The notes beneath the pieces were generated by a model. That model searched no databases and had not been told where the DNA came from. It saw only the letters and a list, made by a program, of their open reading frames with translations. 64,000 nucleotides of DNA from Thermoactinomyces vulgaris (GTDB lineage: Bacteria; Bacillota; Bacilli; Thermoactinomycetales; Thermoactinomycetaceae), in the NCBI RefSeq assembly GCF_003688725.1, contig NZ_REFP01000009.1, positions 248,001 through 312,000 on the forward strand, given 5' to 3'. Positions 55,279-64,000 of this stretch are shown here, piece after piece (positions within the stretch are counted from its first letter, which is position 1; the number at the start of each line of letters is the position of its first letter). The position numbers were made by a program, and so were the translations under genes.

Positions 55279-56463
55279 TTGAACAAGAAATCAGTCAAAG
55301 ATGTGGATGTACGCGGAATCCGCGTGTTTTGCCGCGTGGATTTCAACGTTCCGTTGCAAAACGGGAAAATTACTGATGACACCCGGATCCGTGCGGCCCT
55401 TCCCACCATCCGCCATTTGGTGGAACAAGGCGCCAAAGTCGTGCTCGCCAGCCATCTGGGACGGCCGAAAGGGAAAGTGGTGGAGGAGTTGCGTTTGAAT
55501 CCGGTGGCCGAAAGGCTTTCGGAATACTTAAAGCAACCGGTGATCAAAGTTGATGAAGTGGCAGGTCCGGAAGTGGAAGAAAAAGTGTCAACGTTAAAGA
55601 ACGGAGAAGTGTTGCTTTTGGAAAACGTCCGTTTCCATCCCGGTGAAGAAAAAAATGACCCGGAGCTTTCCAAAGCCTTCTCCCGTCTCGCTGATTTATA
55701 TGTCAATGATGCCTTCGGCGCCGCTCACCGCGCCCATGCGTCCACAGCCGGAGTGGCTGAATATCTGCCGGCCGTTGCCGGGCTTTTGTTGCAAAAAGAA
55801 ATTGAAACGTTAAGCAGTGCGCTCAACAATCCGAAACGTCCGTTCACGGCGATTATCGGTGGAGCCAAAGTGAAAGACAAGATCGGCGTCATTGAAAATT
55901 TGCTGGATAAAGTGGACCATTTGATCATCGGCGGAGGATTGGCTTATACATTTGTCCATGCCAAAGGATATGAAATCGGAAAATCGTTGTTCGATCCGGA
56001 TAAAGTGGAATTGGCCAAATCATTCATGCAAAAAGCGGAAGAAAAAGGTGTCCGGTTTGAACTGCCGGTGGATGTGGTGGTTGTCGATGAATTCGGCCCC
56101 AATCCTTCCACGGTGAAAACAGTGGATATTGATCAGATTCCCGAAGACATGGAAGCGGTCGATATCGGCCCCAAAACAAGAGAACGGTACAAGGCGATTG
56201 TGAAAGAGTCCAAGCTGGTGATCTGGAATGGCCCCATGGGTGTTTTTGAATTTGATCAATTTGCCAAAGGAACCAATGCCGTGGCTGAAGCCGTCGCTGA
56301 CAGCGAAGCCATGACCATTATCGGTGGCGGGGATTCGGCAGCAGCCATCAAAAAATCCGGATTGGCCGATCGGGTTGATCATATTTCCACCGGCGGTGGC
56401 GCATCCTTGGAGTTTTTGGAAGGAAAAGAATTACCGGGAGTGGCGGTGCTACAAGATCAATAA
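55279..56463 (+). CDS. pgk: Phosphoglycerate kinase
   Basis: Transfers phosphate from 1,3-bisphosphoglycerate to ADP. The 394-residue protein has the substrate-binding [16 protein letters not shown] and [10 protein letters not shown] blocks and the nucleotide-binding GGGDSAAA and GGGASLE loops. The TTG at 55279 gives the usual MNKKSVKD N-terminus and follows AAGGAGGGAG; the longer frame runs back over the hairpin. Confidence 0.96.
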   Translation: MNKKSVKDVDVRGIRVFCRVDFNVPLQNGKITDDTRIRAALPTIRHLVEQGAKVVLASHLGRPKGKVVEELRLNPVAERLSEYLKQPVIKVDEVAGPEVEEKVSTLKNGEVLLLENVRFHPGEEKNDPELSKAFSRLADLYVNDAFGAAHRAHASTAGVAEYLPAVAGLLLQKEIETLSSALNNPKRPFTAIIGGAKVKDKIGVIENLLDKVDHLIIGGGLAYTFVHAKGYEIGKSLFDPDKVELAKSFMQKAEEKGVRFELPVDVVVVDEFGPNPSTVKTVDIDQIPEDMEAVDIGPKTRERYKAIVKESKLVIWNGPMGVFEFDQFAKGTNAVAEAVADSEAMTIIGGGDSAAAIKKSGLADRVDHISTGGGASLEFLEGKELPGVAVLQDQ

Positions 56464-56478
56464 CAGGAGGTTGCTTCG

Positions 56479-57246
56479 ATGCGGAAGCCAGTGATTGCAG
56501 GAAACTGGAAAATGCACAAAACCATTGACGAAGCATTGCTTTTTGTCAAAGAGCTGAAGGAGACTGAGCTCCCTCAAGATGTGGAGACGGTTTTGTGCGC
56601 ACCATTCCTGGCATTGCCTGCATTGGTGGAAGAGACCAAAAACAGCGGGATCGGAATCGGTGCGCAAAACGCCCATTATGAAGAACAAGGCGCATATACC
56701 GGTGAAGTGAGTTTGCCGATGTTAAAAGCTGCAGGCGTGCAGTACGTGATTTTGGGGCACTCGGAGCGGCGCGCTTATTACAATGAAACGGATGAAGACG
56801 TGAATAAGAAAACCAAAGCGGCTCACGCCCACGGCTTGATCCCGATCGTATGCGTCGGGGAAGTGTTGGAAGAAAGAGAAAGCGGCAAAACCATGGAAGT
56901 CGTTGCCGCACAAGTGAAATCTGCTTGTGAAGGGCTTTCTGCCGAAGAAATGAAAAAAACGATCATTGCCTATGAGCCGGTTTGGGCCATCGGCACCGGA
57001 AAAGCTTCCACGGCTGAAGATGCGGAGGAAGTTTGCTCTTTCATCCGGAGCACCATTTCCGACTTGTATGATGCATCTGTGGCCGAAGCGGTGCGGATTC
57101 AATACGGCGGCAGTGTGAAACCGGAAAACGTGGCTTCCTTCATGAAGCAGAAAAACATTGACGGAGCGTTGGTGGGCGGAGCCAGCTTGAAGCCGGATTC
57201 GTTTGCTTCGTTGGTAAGTCAGGCAAGTGAAGGTGAGAAACAATGA
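56479..57246 (+). CDS. tpiA: Triosephosphate isomerase
   Basis: Interconverts dihydroxyacetone phosphate and glyceraldehyde-3-phosphate. The 255-residue TIM barrel has Lys in GNWKMHKT, His in LGHSERR and Glu in [11 protein letters not shown]. The ATG at 56479 follows CAGGAGG. It overlaps gpmI by 4 bp. Confidence 0.97.
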   Translation: MRKPVIAGNWKMHKTIDEALLFVKELKETELPQDVETVLCAPFLALPALVEETKNSGIGIGAQNAHYEEQGAYTGEVSLPMLKAAGVQYVILGHSERRAYYNETDEDVNKKTKAAHAHGLIPIVCVGEVLEERESGKTMEVVAAQVKSACEGLSAEEMKKTIIAYEPVWAIGTGKASTAEDAEEVCSFIRSTISDLYDASVAEAVRIQYGGSVKPENVASFMKQKNIDGALVGGASLKPDSFASLVSQASEGEKQ

Positions 57247-58784
57247 ACCGACCCAAACCAGTGTTGTTGTGTATTTTGGATGGCTTTGCCCTTCGGGAGG
57301 CACGGGAAGGAAATGCCGTCAAGCAAGCCAACAAACCGAATTTTGACCGCTATTGGAACGAATATCCGCATGCAACGCTCGAGGCAAGCGGGGAAGCCGT
57401 CGGTCTTCCTGACGGACAAATGGGAAACTCCGAAGTGGGGCATTTGAATATCGGTGCCGGACGGATTGTGTATCAGGATCTGACCCGGGTGACCAAGGCA
57501 ATTGAAGACAGCAGCTTCTTTGAAAACGAAGCGTTCCTTCAAGCGATTGAACACGTGAAAAAGAACCAAAGCCGCCTCCATTTGTTCGGACTGCTTTCCG
57601 ACGGCGGGGTGCACAGCCACATCAACCATTTGTTTGCGCTTTTGGATCTGGCTGCCAAAGAAAAAGTGGAAGAAGTTTATGTGCATGCGTTTTTGGACGG
57701 GCGCGACGTGGCGCCGGACAGTGCCGTCCAATACATCCGGCAGTTACAGGAAAAAATGGATGAAGCCGGTGTCGGCAAGATTGCCACGGTTCAAGGACGT
57801 TATTATGCAATGGACCGTGACAAACGGTGGGATCGGGTGGAAAAATCCTATCGTGCCATGGTTTATGGAGAAGGTCCCCGGTACGGCGACCCGGTGGAAG
57901 CGGTACAAGCCTCCTACCAAGAGTCTGTCTATGACGAATTTGTGGTCCCGACGGTCATCGTGGATAAAAACGGAGAACCGGTCAGCCAAATCCGCGATCA
58001 TGATGCAGTTATTTTTTACAATTTCCGTCCGGACCGGGCGATTCAACTTTCCCTCGCCTTTACCGATCCGGACTTTGACGGGTTTGACCGCGGTTCGGAG
58101 CATCCGCAAGACCTGGCTTATGTCTGCCTGACACATTACAGTGATGCGGTAAACGGCGAAGTGGCCTTTAAACCGACTGATCTCGCCCAAACGCTTGGGG
58201 AAGTGGTCAGCCGGCATCAACTGAAACAATTGCGGATTGCAGAAACTGAAAAATACCCGCATGTCACCTTTTTCTTCAGCGGCGGGCGGGAAGAGAAGTT
58301 TCCGGGTGAAGAACGGATTTTGATCAATTCGCCGAAAGTGGCGACTTACGACCTCAAGCCCGAGATGAGTGCCTATGAAGTGGCCGATGCGCTTTGCCGG
58401 GAAATCGAGGCGGAAAAACATGATGTGATTATCTTGAACTTCGCCAATCCGGACATGGTGGGCCACTCCGGAAAACTGGAACCGACGATCCGGGCGGTGG
58501 AAGCCGTTGACGAATGCCTGGGGAAAGTGGTCGACCTGACAATTGAAAAAGGCGGAGTGGCCGTGATTATCGCCGATCACGGAAACGCAGACATGGTGGT
58601 GAATGAAGACGGAAGTCCGCACACTGCCCATACCACCTTCCCGGTTCCTTTTATCGTGACGAAAAAAGGAGTGACCTTGCGGGAAAAAGGGATTTTGGCG
58701 GATGTATCTCCCACCTTGCTCCATCTGTTGAACATTGAACAACCTGAAGAAATGACAGGAAAATCGATGATCAAATCCAAATAA
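57243..58784 (+). CDS. gpmI: 2,3-bisphosphoglycerate-independent phosphoglycerate mutase
   Basis: A two-domain manganese enzyme (513 residues) of the alkaline phosphatase superfamily, isomerising 3- to 2-phosphoglycerate. Catalytic Ser is in [15 protein letters not shown] near residue 62; metal ligands are in [27 protein letters not shown] and HTAHT. ATGA overlap with tpiA. In sporulating bacilli this enzyme's pH sensitivity allows 3-phosphoglycerate storage in spores. Confidence 0.97.
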   Translation: MNRPKPVLLCILDGFALREAREGNAVKQANKPNFDRYWNEYPHATLEASGEAVGLPDGQMGNSEVGHLNIGAGRIVYQDLTRVTKAIEDSSFFENEAFLQAIEHVKKNQSRLHLFGLLSDGGVHSHINHLFALLDLAAKEKVEEVYVHAFLDGRDVAPDSAVQYIRQLQEKMDEAGVGKIATVQGRYYAMDRDKRWDRVEKSYRAMVYGEGPRYGDPVEAVQASYQESVYDEFVVPTVIVDKNGEPVSQIRDHDAVIFYNFRPDRAIQLSLAFTDPDFDGFDRGSEHPQDLAYVCLTHYSDAVNGEVAFKPTDLAQTLGEVVSRHQLKQLRIAETEKYPHVTFFFSGGREEKFPGEERILINSPKVATYDLKPEMSAYEVADALCREIEAEKHDVIILNFANPDMVGHSGKLEPTIRAVEAVDECLGKVVDLTIEKGGVAVIIADHGNADMVVNEDGSPHTAHTTFPVPFIVTKKGVTLREKGILADVSPTLLHLLNIEQPEEMTGKSMIKSK

Positions 58785-58790
58785 AAGTGA

Positions 58791-60101
<1,311 letters not shown>

Positions 60102-60113
60102 CCGACATCTCAT

Positions 60114-60148
60114 AAAGGGCACGGGGAAAATTCCCTGTGCCCTTTTTT
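60114..60148 (+). terminator. Terminator of the glycolytic operon
   Basis: AAAGGGCACGGGGAA (60114-60128) pairs with TTCCCTGTGCCCTTT (60131-60145), with T-run. Confidence 0.93.
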
Positions 60149-60190
60149 GTTTGAATGTCCGACGGTCTTTTGTCTGTTGACGCCGGATTA

Positions 60191-60219
60191 TTGAAATGCC
60201 GATTCGAATATGATAAAGT
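60191..60219 (+). promoter_or_regulatory. Promoter of secG
   Basis: TTGAAA (60191-60196), 17 bp, TAAAGT (60214-60219) with TG at 60211-60212. Confidence 0.55.
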
Positions 60220-60250
60220 CATCTAGAGAGACGGCAAGGAGGTTGTGAAC

Positions 60251-60484
60251 GTGGCGCTTGTTTCAAAATGGGTCCTTGCAATCATTTGCATCGGGTTGAT
60301 TGTCGTTGTCCTGCTGCAACCTGGAAAAAGTGCAGGGTTGTCCGGTGCGATTGCAGGTGGAGCTGAACACCTGATGGGAAAAGCAAAAGCACGCGGTTTG
60401 GATGCGCTGTTGCACCGGTTAACCGTGGTGTTGGGAGCCTTGTTTATTATTGTTGCTTTGGTTGTTGCTTTCTTTTTGAAGTAA
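60251..60484 (+). CDS. secG: Protein translocase subunit SecG
   Basis: A 77-residue subunit of the SecYEG channel with two helices (about 3-22 and 55-76) and the conserved [24 protein letters not shown] loop. I chose the GTG at 60251, 8 nt after AAGGAGG; the GTG at 60245 is too close. The location after eno is the same as in Bacillus. Confidence 0.95.
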   Translation: MALVSKWVLAIICIGLIVVVLLQPGKSAGLSGAIAGGAEHLMGKAKARGLDALLHRLTVVLGALFIIVALVVAFFLK

Positions 60485-60494
60485 TCTAAAGCTG

Positions 60495-60540
60495 GAATTC
60501 CTTAAGAGATATCTTTAAGGAATTCTATTTTATTTTTTTT
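60495..60540 (+). terminator. Terminator of secG
   Basis: GAATTCCTTAA (60495-60505) pairs with TTAAGGAATTC (60515-60525), then a long T-rich run. Confidence 0.92.
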
Positions 60541-60550
60541 AAAAAAAGAC

Positions 60551-60579
60551 TTGCCAAGAGGATAAGGACATGCTATTAT
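60551..60579 (+). promoter_or_regulatory. Promoter of the 5S rRNA gene
   Basis: TTGCCA (60551-60556), 17 bp, TATTAT (60574-60579) with TG at 60571-60572. The predicted transcription start coincides with the 5S 5' end at about 60586. Confidence 0.7.
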
Positions 60580-60585
60580 AATAAA

Positions 60586-60703
<118 letters not shown>

Positions 60704-60707
60704 AAAA

Positions 60708-60738
60708 AACCACGACGTTTGTACGTCGTGGTTTTTTT
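60708..60738 (+). terminator. Terminator of the 5S rRNA gene
   Basis: AACCACGACGT (60708-60718) pairs with ACGTCGTGGTT (60723-60733), then T-run. Confidence 0.92.
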
Positions 60739-60860
60739 GTTGTTTTTACAAGGGTTGAAAAATGAAGCATTTATATGAATTTTCTATATGATATTCCGGT
60801 TTTTCTTCGTATAATGGAATCAGAAGGGGGCCATTCGCTGCCGGAAAGGAGAGGATTCCC

Positions 60861-61382
60861 GTGAAAAGAAGCTTTCGTCTTTTGTCTTTTGCATTGATAG
60901 CGGGGCTTCTTGCCGTTTTTGCGCTTCCCTTGTCATCTGCGGCGGCTTCCGCGAATAATGACGCAGGGGCGTACCTGGAACATATCATGTGGCTGGCGCA
61001 AGAAAAGAAAACCTTAAACAGCGGCCCTTTTCAGGTGGGCAGTTTGCTGGATGAGGTGAAGAAGTGGTGGGGCGAGCCGGATGACGACTCCGGTGTGGCG
61101 GCCAACTATTGGAACCGGAACATCCGCTTTATTTATGATCCCGATCAAAAGGGAAACCCCGTCACATGGGTGGAAGATTTTGATCCCGCCCTGCAAAAGA
61201 TCACATTGGAAGAATTGCTTGACACATTGGGGGAAGCGGATCGGTTTGTGGAAGCGGAGGGAGATTATTATGTCACCTATTTGCTCAACGATGGCCATGA
61301 AATCACGTTTGTTTTAAATGTCCCCATGGAAGGGCAAACTTCGACAGTTCATCTGTATTATGTGACGGAACATACCCCATAA
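60861..61382 (+). CDS. Secreted DUF4309 (YjgB-like) protein
   Basis: A 173-residue exported protein with signal peptide (cleavage near SAAAS, about residue 30). The mature part fits the DUF4309/YjgB pattern (FQVGSLLDEVKKWWGEPD, then ITLEELLDTLGEADR and YYVTYLLNDGHEITFVL). These proteins are of unknown function and often sporulation- or envelope-associated. The GTG at 60861 follows AAAGGAGAGG. Terminator follows. Confidence 0.75.
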   Translation: MKRSFRLLSFALIAGLLAVFALPLSSAAASANNDAGAYLEHIMWLAQEKKTLNSGPFQVGSLLDEVKKWWGEPDDDSGVAANYWNRNIRFIYDPDQKGNPVTWVEDFDPALQKITLEELLDTLGEADRFVEAEGDYYVTYLLNDGHEITFVLNVPMEGQTSTVHLYYVTEHTP

Positions 61383-61394
61383 TCCTTTGGTAAG

Positions 61395-61416
61395 TCCATC
61401 TTCGGATGGATTTTTT
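61395..61416 (+). terminator. Terminator of the DUF4309 gene
   Basis: TCCATC (61395-61400) pairs with GATGGA (61405-61410), then six T. Confidence 0.85.
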
Positions 61417-61515
61417 GTTTGGGAAGTTCCGGTCGGATTTCTTTCCATTTTTTCATCGGGTGTGCTATGGTTAGAATATTAAAAAATAAAATCCGAACCA
61501 AGGGGATGCACAATC

Positions 61516-62286
61516 ATGAAAGTGGTACAACGTTCACCTGAACCTTTTTTTTATTCCGGGGGAAAAACGGGCATCCTATTGATACATGGCTTTACCGGGA
61601 CGCCGTCTGAAATGCGGCCCATGGGGGACTTTTTCAAGGAGAAAGGTTACACCGTTTATGCGCCTCTGTTGGCCGGACATGGCAAAACACCCGAAGATTT
61701 GGAGCAAACCGGGTGGCGGGACTGGTGGCAAAGCGCGTTGGATGCTTATGATGAAATCCGCTCGAAAGCCGACTTGGATCACTTGTTTGTGGCCGGTTTA
61801 TCGATGGGTGGCGTCCTGTCACTGCTTCTTGCCGCCGAAAAGCCGATGGATGGGGTCATTCCCATGTGCGCTCCAGTGTGGGTCCGGGACCGGCGGGCAT
61901 TTTTGGCCGGGTTTGCCTATCGTTTTTACCGGTTTAAACCCAAAGGAAATCACCCCGATCCGGAAGTGGATGCCTATCTTGTCCCGTTTGACCGGACTCC
62001 CGTCAAAAGTGTCGGGGAACTGATGAAATTGCTTCGCCGGTTAAAACGAAATTTGCCCAAAGTGGAAGTTCCGGCACTGATTATTCAATCGCGGCAAGAT
62101 GAAACCATCCGGTCCCGAAGTGCCAAATATATTTATGAGACCATTTCATCCAGGCACAAACATCTGTCTTGGTATGAAAAATCTTCCCATATCATTACGT
62201 TGGACAAAGAGAGAAAAAAATTATTTCATGAAGTGGATGACTTTATCAAGCACGTGTCTTTAACATCCATGAACGATAAGAAGTGA
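61516..62286 (+). CDS. Carboxylesterase, YvaK/Est30-type
   Basis: A 256-residue cytosolic alpha/beta hydrolase. The nucleophile Ser is in VAGLSMGGVLS near residue 95, Asp in SRQDETI near 196 and His in SSHIITLD near 226; the oxyanion HGFTGTPSEM is present. Related to thermostable Est30 and B. subtilis YvaK, which lies next to rnr as here. Physiological ester unknown. Start ATG 61516. Confidence 0.93.
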   Translation: MKVVQRSPEPFFYSGGKTGILLIHGFTGTPSEMRPMGDFFKEKGYTVYAPLLAGHGKTPEDLEQTGWRDWWQSALDAYDEIRSKADLDHLFVAGLSMGGVLSLLLAAEKPMDGVIPMCAPVWVRDRRAFLAGFAYRFYRFKPKGNHPDPEVDAYLVPFDRTPVKSVGELMKLLRRLKRNLPKVEVPALIIQSRQDETIRSRSAKYIYETISSRHKHLSWYEKSSHIITLDKERKKLFHEVDDFIKHVSLTSMNDKK

Positions 62287-62330
62287 GGTGAAGCATCTGT
62301 CGCGGGGAATCTCCCCACAGCAGATGAGGT
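62285..62330 (+). promoter_or_regulatory. rnr ribosome-binding site with structured spacer
   Basis: GAGGTGA (62285-62291), a seven-base match to the anti-Shine-Dalgarno, overlaps the esterase stop codon. It is separated from the ATG at 62331 by a hairpin: CATCTG (62294-62299) with CAGATG (62321-62326), internal loop, then GGGGA (62304-62308) with TCCCC (62312-62316). Excluding the hairpin, the spacing is about 9 nt. A weak GAGG abuts the ATG at 1 nt and is too close to work alone. Confidence 0.65.
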
Positions 62331-64000
62331 ATGATCACAGAACAAGAGATTCGGCGTTTTATGTTGGAACAAGCTTATAAGCCGCTGATGCTGGAAGAAC
62401 TGATCGAAGTCTTCGGCATTGGGGAAGAAGAGAGGGAAGCGTTTGTCAAACTGCTTCAGCAAATGGAAGAAGATGGAAAAATTGTGCAAACCCGGGCTAA
62501 ACGGTACGGTGTCCCGGAGCGGTTCAACCTGGTGCGCGGCACTTTGCAGGGAACATCCAAAGGATTTGGCTTTGTCATTCCCGATGCGGCCCATCTAGAT
62601 GATATTTATGTCCATCTGAACGATATGAACGGCGCGTTGGATGGCGATTTGGTGCTGGTGCGCATTCATAAAAGAAAATCGGAGCACCGGCGGCCGGAAG
62701 GGGAAATTGTCCGTGTGTTGAAACGGGGACGGGACCGCATTGTCGGAACGTTCCGCCGCTTGTCTTCCCATTTCGGCTTTGTGATTCCGGATGATAAACG
62801 GATTCCGGCCGATATTTTTATCGCTCACGAGTTGCAGATGAACGCCAGGGATGGGCAGAAGGTGGTCGTCAAACTGCACCAGATTGCCGGGCGCCACAGC
62901 GCGGAAGGGGAAATCATCGAGATCCTCGGGCATAAGGATGATCCGGGAGTCGACATTCTGTCGATCATCCGAAAACACGGATTGCCGGAAAAATTCCCCG
63001 AAGAGGTGCTGGCCGAAGCAGAGCAAATTCCCGGGGAAATCAGCGAAGAAGAAATCCAGGGAAGGCGCGACTTGCGCGAACGTACCATGGTCACCATTGA
63101 CGGGGAAGATGCCAAGGATTTGGATGATGCCGTTTCGGTGGAACGTCTGGAAAACGGCAATGTCCGTCTGGGCGTTCATATTGCCGACGTGAGTTACTAT
63201 GTCAAAGAAGGTTCCGCTTTGGACCGGGAAGCTTATGAACGGGGATGCAGTGTTTACCTGGTGGACCGGGTGATTCCCATGCTTCCCAAACGTTTGTCCA
63301 ATGGCATCTGCAGTTTGAATCCCAAAGTGGACCGCCTGACCATGACGTGTGACATGGAGATTGACCCGGAAGGCAATGTGGTCGATTATGACATCTTCCC
63401 CAGCGTGATCCGTACCAATGAGCGCATGACTTACACCGATGTCAAAAAAATCGTCGTGGATGAAGACCCGGAACTGATCGAGCGGTACCGGCCTTTGGTG
63501 GAAGACTTCCGCCTGATGGCCGATCTTGCGAAAACCCTTCGCAGAAAACGTCTGCAACGGGGAGCCATCGATTTTAACTTTGCCGAAGCGAAAGTGGTCA
63601 TCAATGAGAAAGGGGAGCCGGTGGACATTGTCAAACGTCCCCGGACCATCGCCGAACAACTGATCGAAGAATTCATGCTGAAGGCCAATGAAACCGTGGC
63701 CGAGCATTTTTACCGTTTGGAGGTTCCGTTCGTGTACCGGATTCACGAAAATCCGGATGCCGAGAAACTGAAAGCTTTCTATGAATTCATCACCAGCTTT
63801 GGCTACTCGGTCAAAGGGCGGCCGGATCAGGTCAAGCCGCACGCGCTCCAATCCTTGCTGGAGAAGATCCGGGGAAAACGGGAAGAGCATGTCATCAGCA
63901 CCGTCATGTTGCGCTCGATGAAGCAGGCCAAGTATGCCGCAGATTGCATCGGCCACTTTGGTCTGGCGGCTCCTTTTTACAGTCATTTCACCTCGCCGAT
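62331..64000 (+). CDS. rnr: Ribonuclease R (partial, 3' end beyond window)
   Basis: 3'-5' exoribonuclease that degrades structured RNA and acts with SmpB/tmRNA in rescue. The first 556 codons are present: N-terminal winged helix (about 1-65), two cold-shock/OB domains (about 70-130 and 140-215) and the RNB catalytic domain from about 245 with the acidic motif DGEDAKDLDDAV. The frame is open to the window's end. The ATG at 62331 fits the family N-terminus (EAYKPL region), and an in-frame TGA lies just upstream. Preceded by an unusual structured ribosome-binding site. Confidence 0.96.
   Translation, partial: MITEQEIRRFMLEQAYKPLMLEELIEVFGIGEEEREAFVKLLQQMEEDGKIVQTRAKRYGVPERFNLVRGTLQGTSKGFGFVIPDAAHLDDIYVHLNDMNGALDGDLVLVRIHKRKSEHRRPEGEIVRVLKRGRDRIVGTFRRLSSHFGFVIPDDKRIPADIFIAHELQMNARDGQKVVVKLHQIAGRHSAEGEIIEILGHKDDPGVDILSIIRKHGLPEKFPEEVLAEAEQIPGEISEEEIQGRRDLRERTMVTIDGEDAKDLDDAVSVERLENGNVRLGVHIADVSYYVKEGSALDREAYERGCSVYLVDRVIPMLPKRLSNGICSLNPKVDRLTMTCDMEIDPEGNVVDYDIFPSVIRTNERMTYTDVKKIVVDEDPELIERYRPLVEDFRLMADLAKTLRRKRLQRGAIDFNFAEAKVVINEKGEPVDIVKRPRTIAEQLIEEFMLKANETVAEHFYRLEVPFVYRIHENPDAEKLKAFYEFITSFGYSVKGRPDQVKPHALQSLLEKIRGKREEHVISTVMLRSMKQAKYAADCIGHFGLAAPFYSHFTSP

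Noticed and set aside
62595-63986. 463-codon minus-strand ORF opposite rnr
   Set aside because: Its length comes from the codon bias of rnr; the plus-strand frame encodes all RNase R motifs continuously.

Overview
This 64 kb window is a core chromosomal segment of an endospore-forming, Gram-positive Bacillota. The evidence is an alpha/beta small acid-soluble spore protein, CtpB, HPr kinase, CggR, WhiA, YvcK, RapZ, strong GGAGG ribosome-binding sites, and GTG or TTG starts in about a third of genes. Gene order is that of the Bacillus subtilis 3.4-3.6 Mb region: ftsEX-ctpB-minJ-uvrBA, hprK-lgt-ppaX-yvoF, hisZGDBHAFI-yvcD-rapZ-yvcK-whiA-crh-clpP, and cggR-gapA-pgk-tpiA-gpmI-eno-secG-yvaK-rnr. 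The moderate G+C and extra genes suggest a lineage outside Bacillus itself (Thermoactinomycetaceae-like is a low-confidence guess). I see no prophage, insertion sequence, CRISPR array or defence island.

Layout. 1-2.1 kb: end of an operon with an unknown protein, a lipoprotein and a glutathionylspermidine-synthase-like ATP-grasp ligase. 2.1-4.8 kb: argG-argH behind an ArgR-type box, with an unusual 59-bp gene overlap. 4.9-13 kb: cell-envelope block of ftsE-ftsX, three tandem coiled-coil M23 peptidase paralogs (one lacking a catalytic His), a CtpB-type protease and a MinJ-like protein. 13-18 kb: SOS-controlled uvrB-uvrA. 18-26 kb: spore protein, small unknown genes, DUF302, YvlD, a class D sortase with a DUF84 NTPase, then hprK, a purine/pyrimidine permease, lgt, ppaX and yvoF. 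26-35 kb: the accessory-looking part, with a SwrC-like RND pump carrying a heptad-repeat insertion, a YolD-like protein, a modular amidase, a divergent Hfq-like protein, a class 2 PyrD, an EthD protein and a HAM1-like NTPase. 35-41.5 kb: complete histidine operon. 41.5-48.1 kb: TPR protein, thioredoxin, glucokinase, rapZ, yvcK, whiA and an HPr with both His15 and Ser46. 48-51.4 kb: membrane protein, lipoprotein, clpP under CtsR, a creatininase-family protein and tRNA-Arg(CCG). 51.5-60.5 kb: rpoN, then cggR and the glycolytic operon, then secG. 60.5-64 kb: an orphan 5S rRNA gene, a DUF4309 protein, a YvaK-type esterase and the 5' part of rnr.

How the parts fit: HPrK, the HPr/Crh-like protein, YvcK, CggR and glucokinase form the carbon-control and glycolysis theme. 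FtsEX, the M23 enzymes, CtpB and MinJ form the division and wall-remodelling theme. The most unusual structural observation is that clpP and rnr, about 12 kb apart, both have a strong Shine-Dalgarno sequence separated from the start codon by a predicted hairpin. Folding would bring the two to about 9 nt apart in each case. Otherwise the window is mostly conventional, and the remaining findings are local peculiarities rather than a new multi-gene system.
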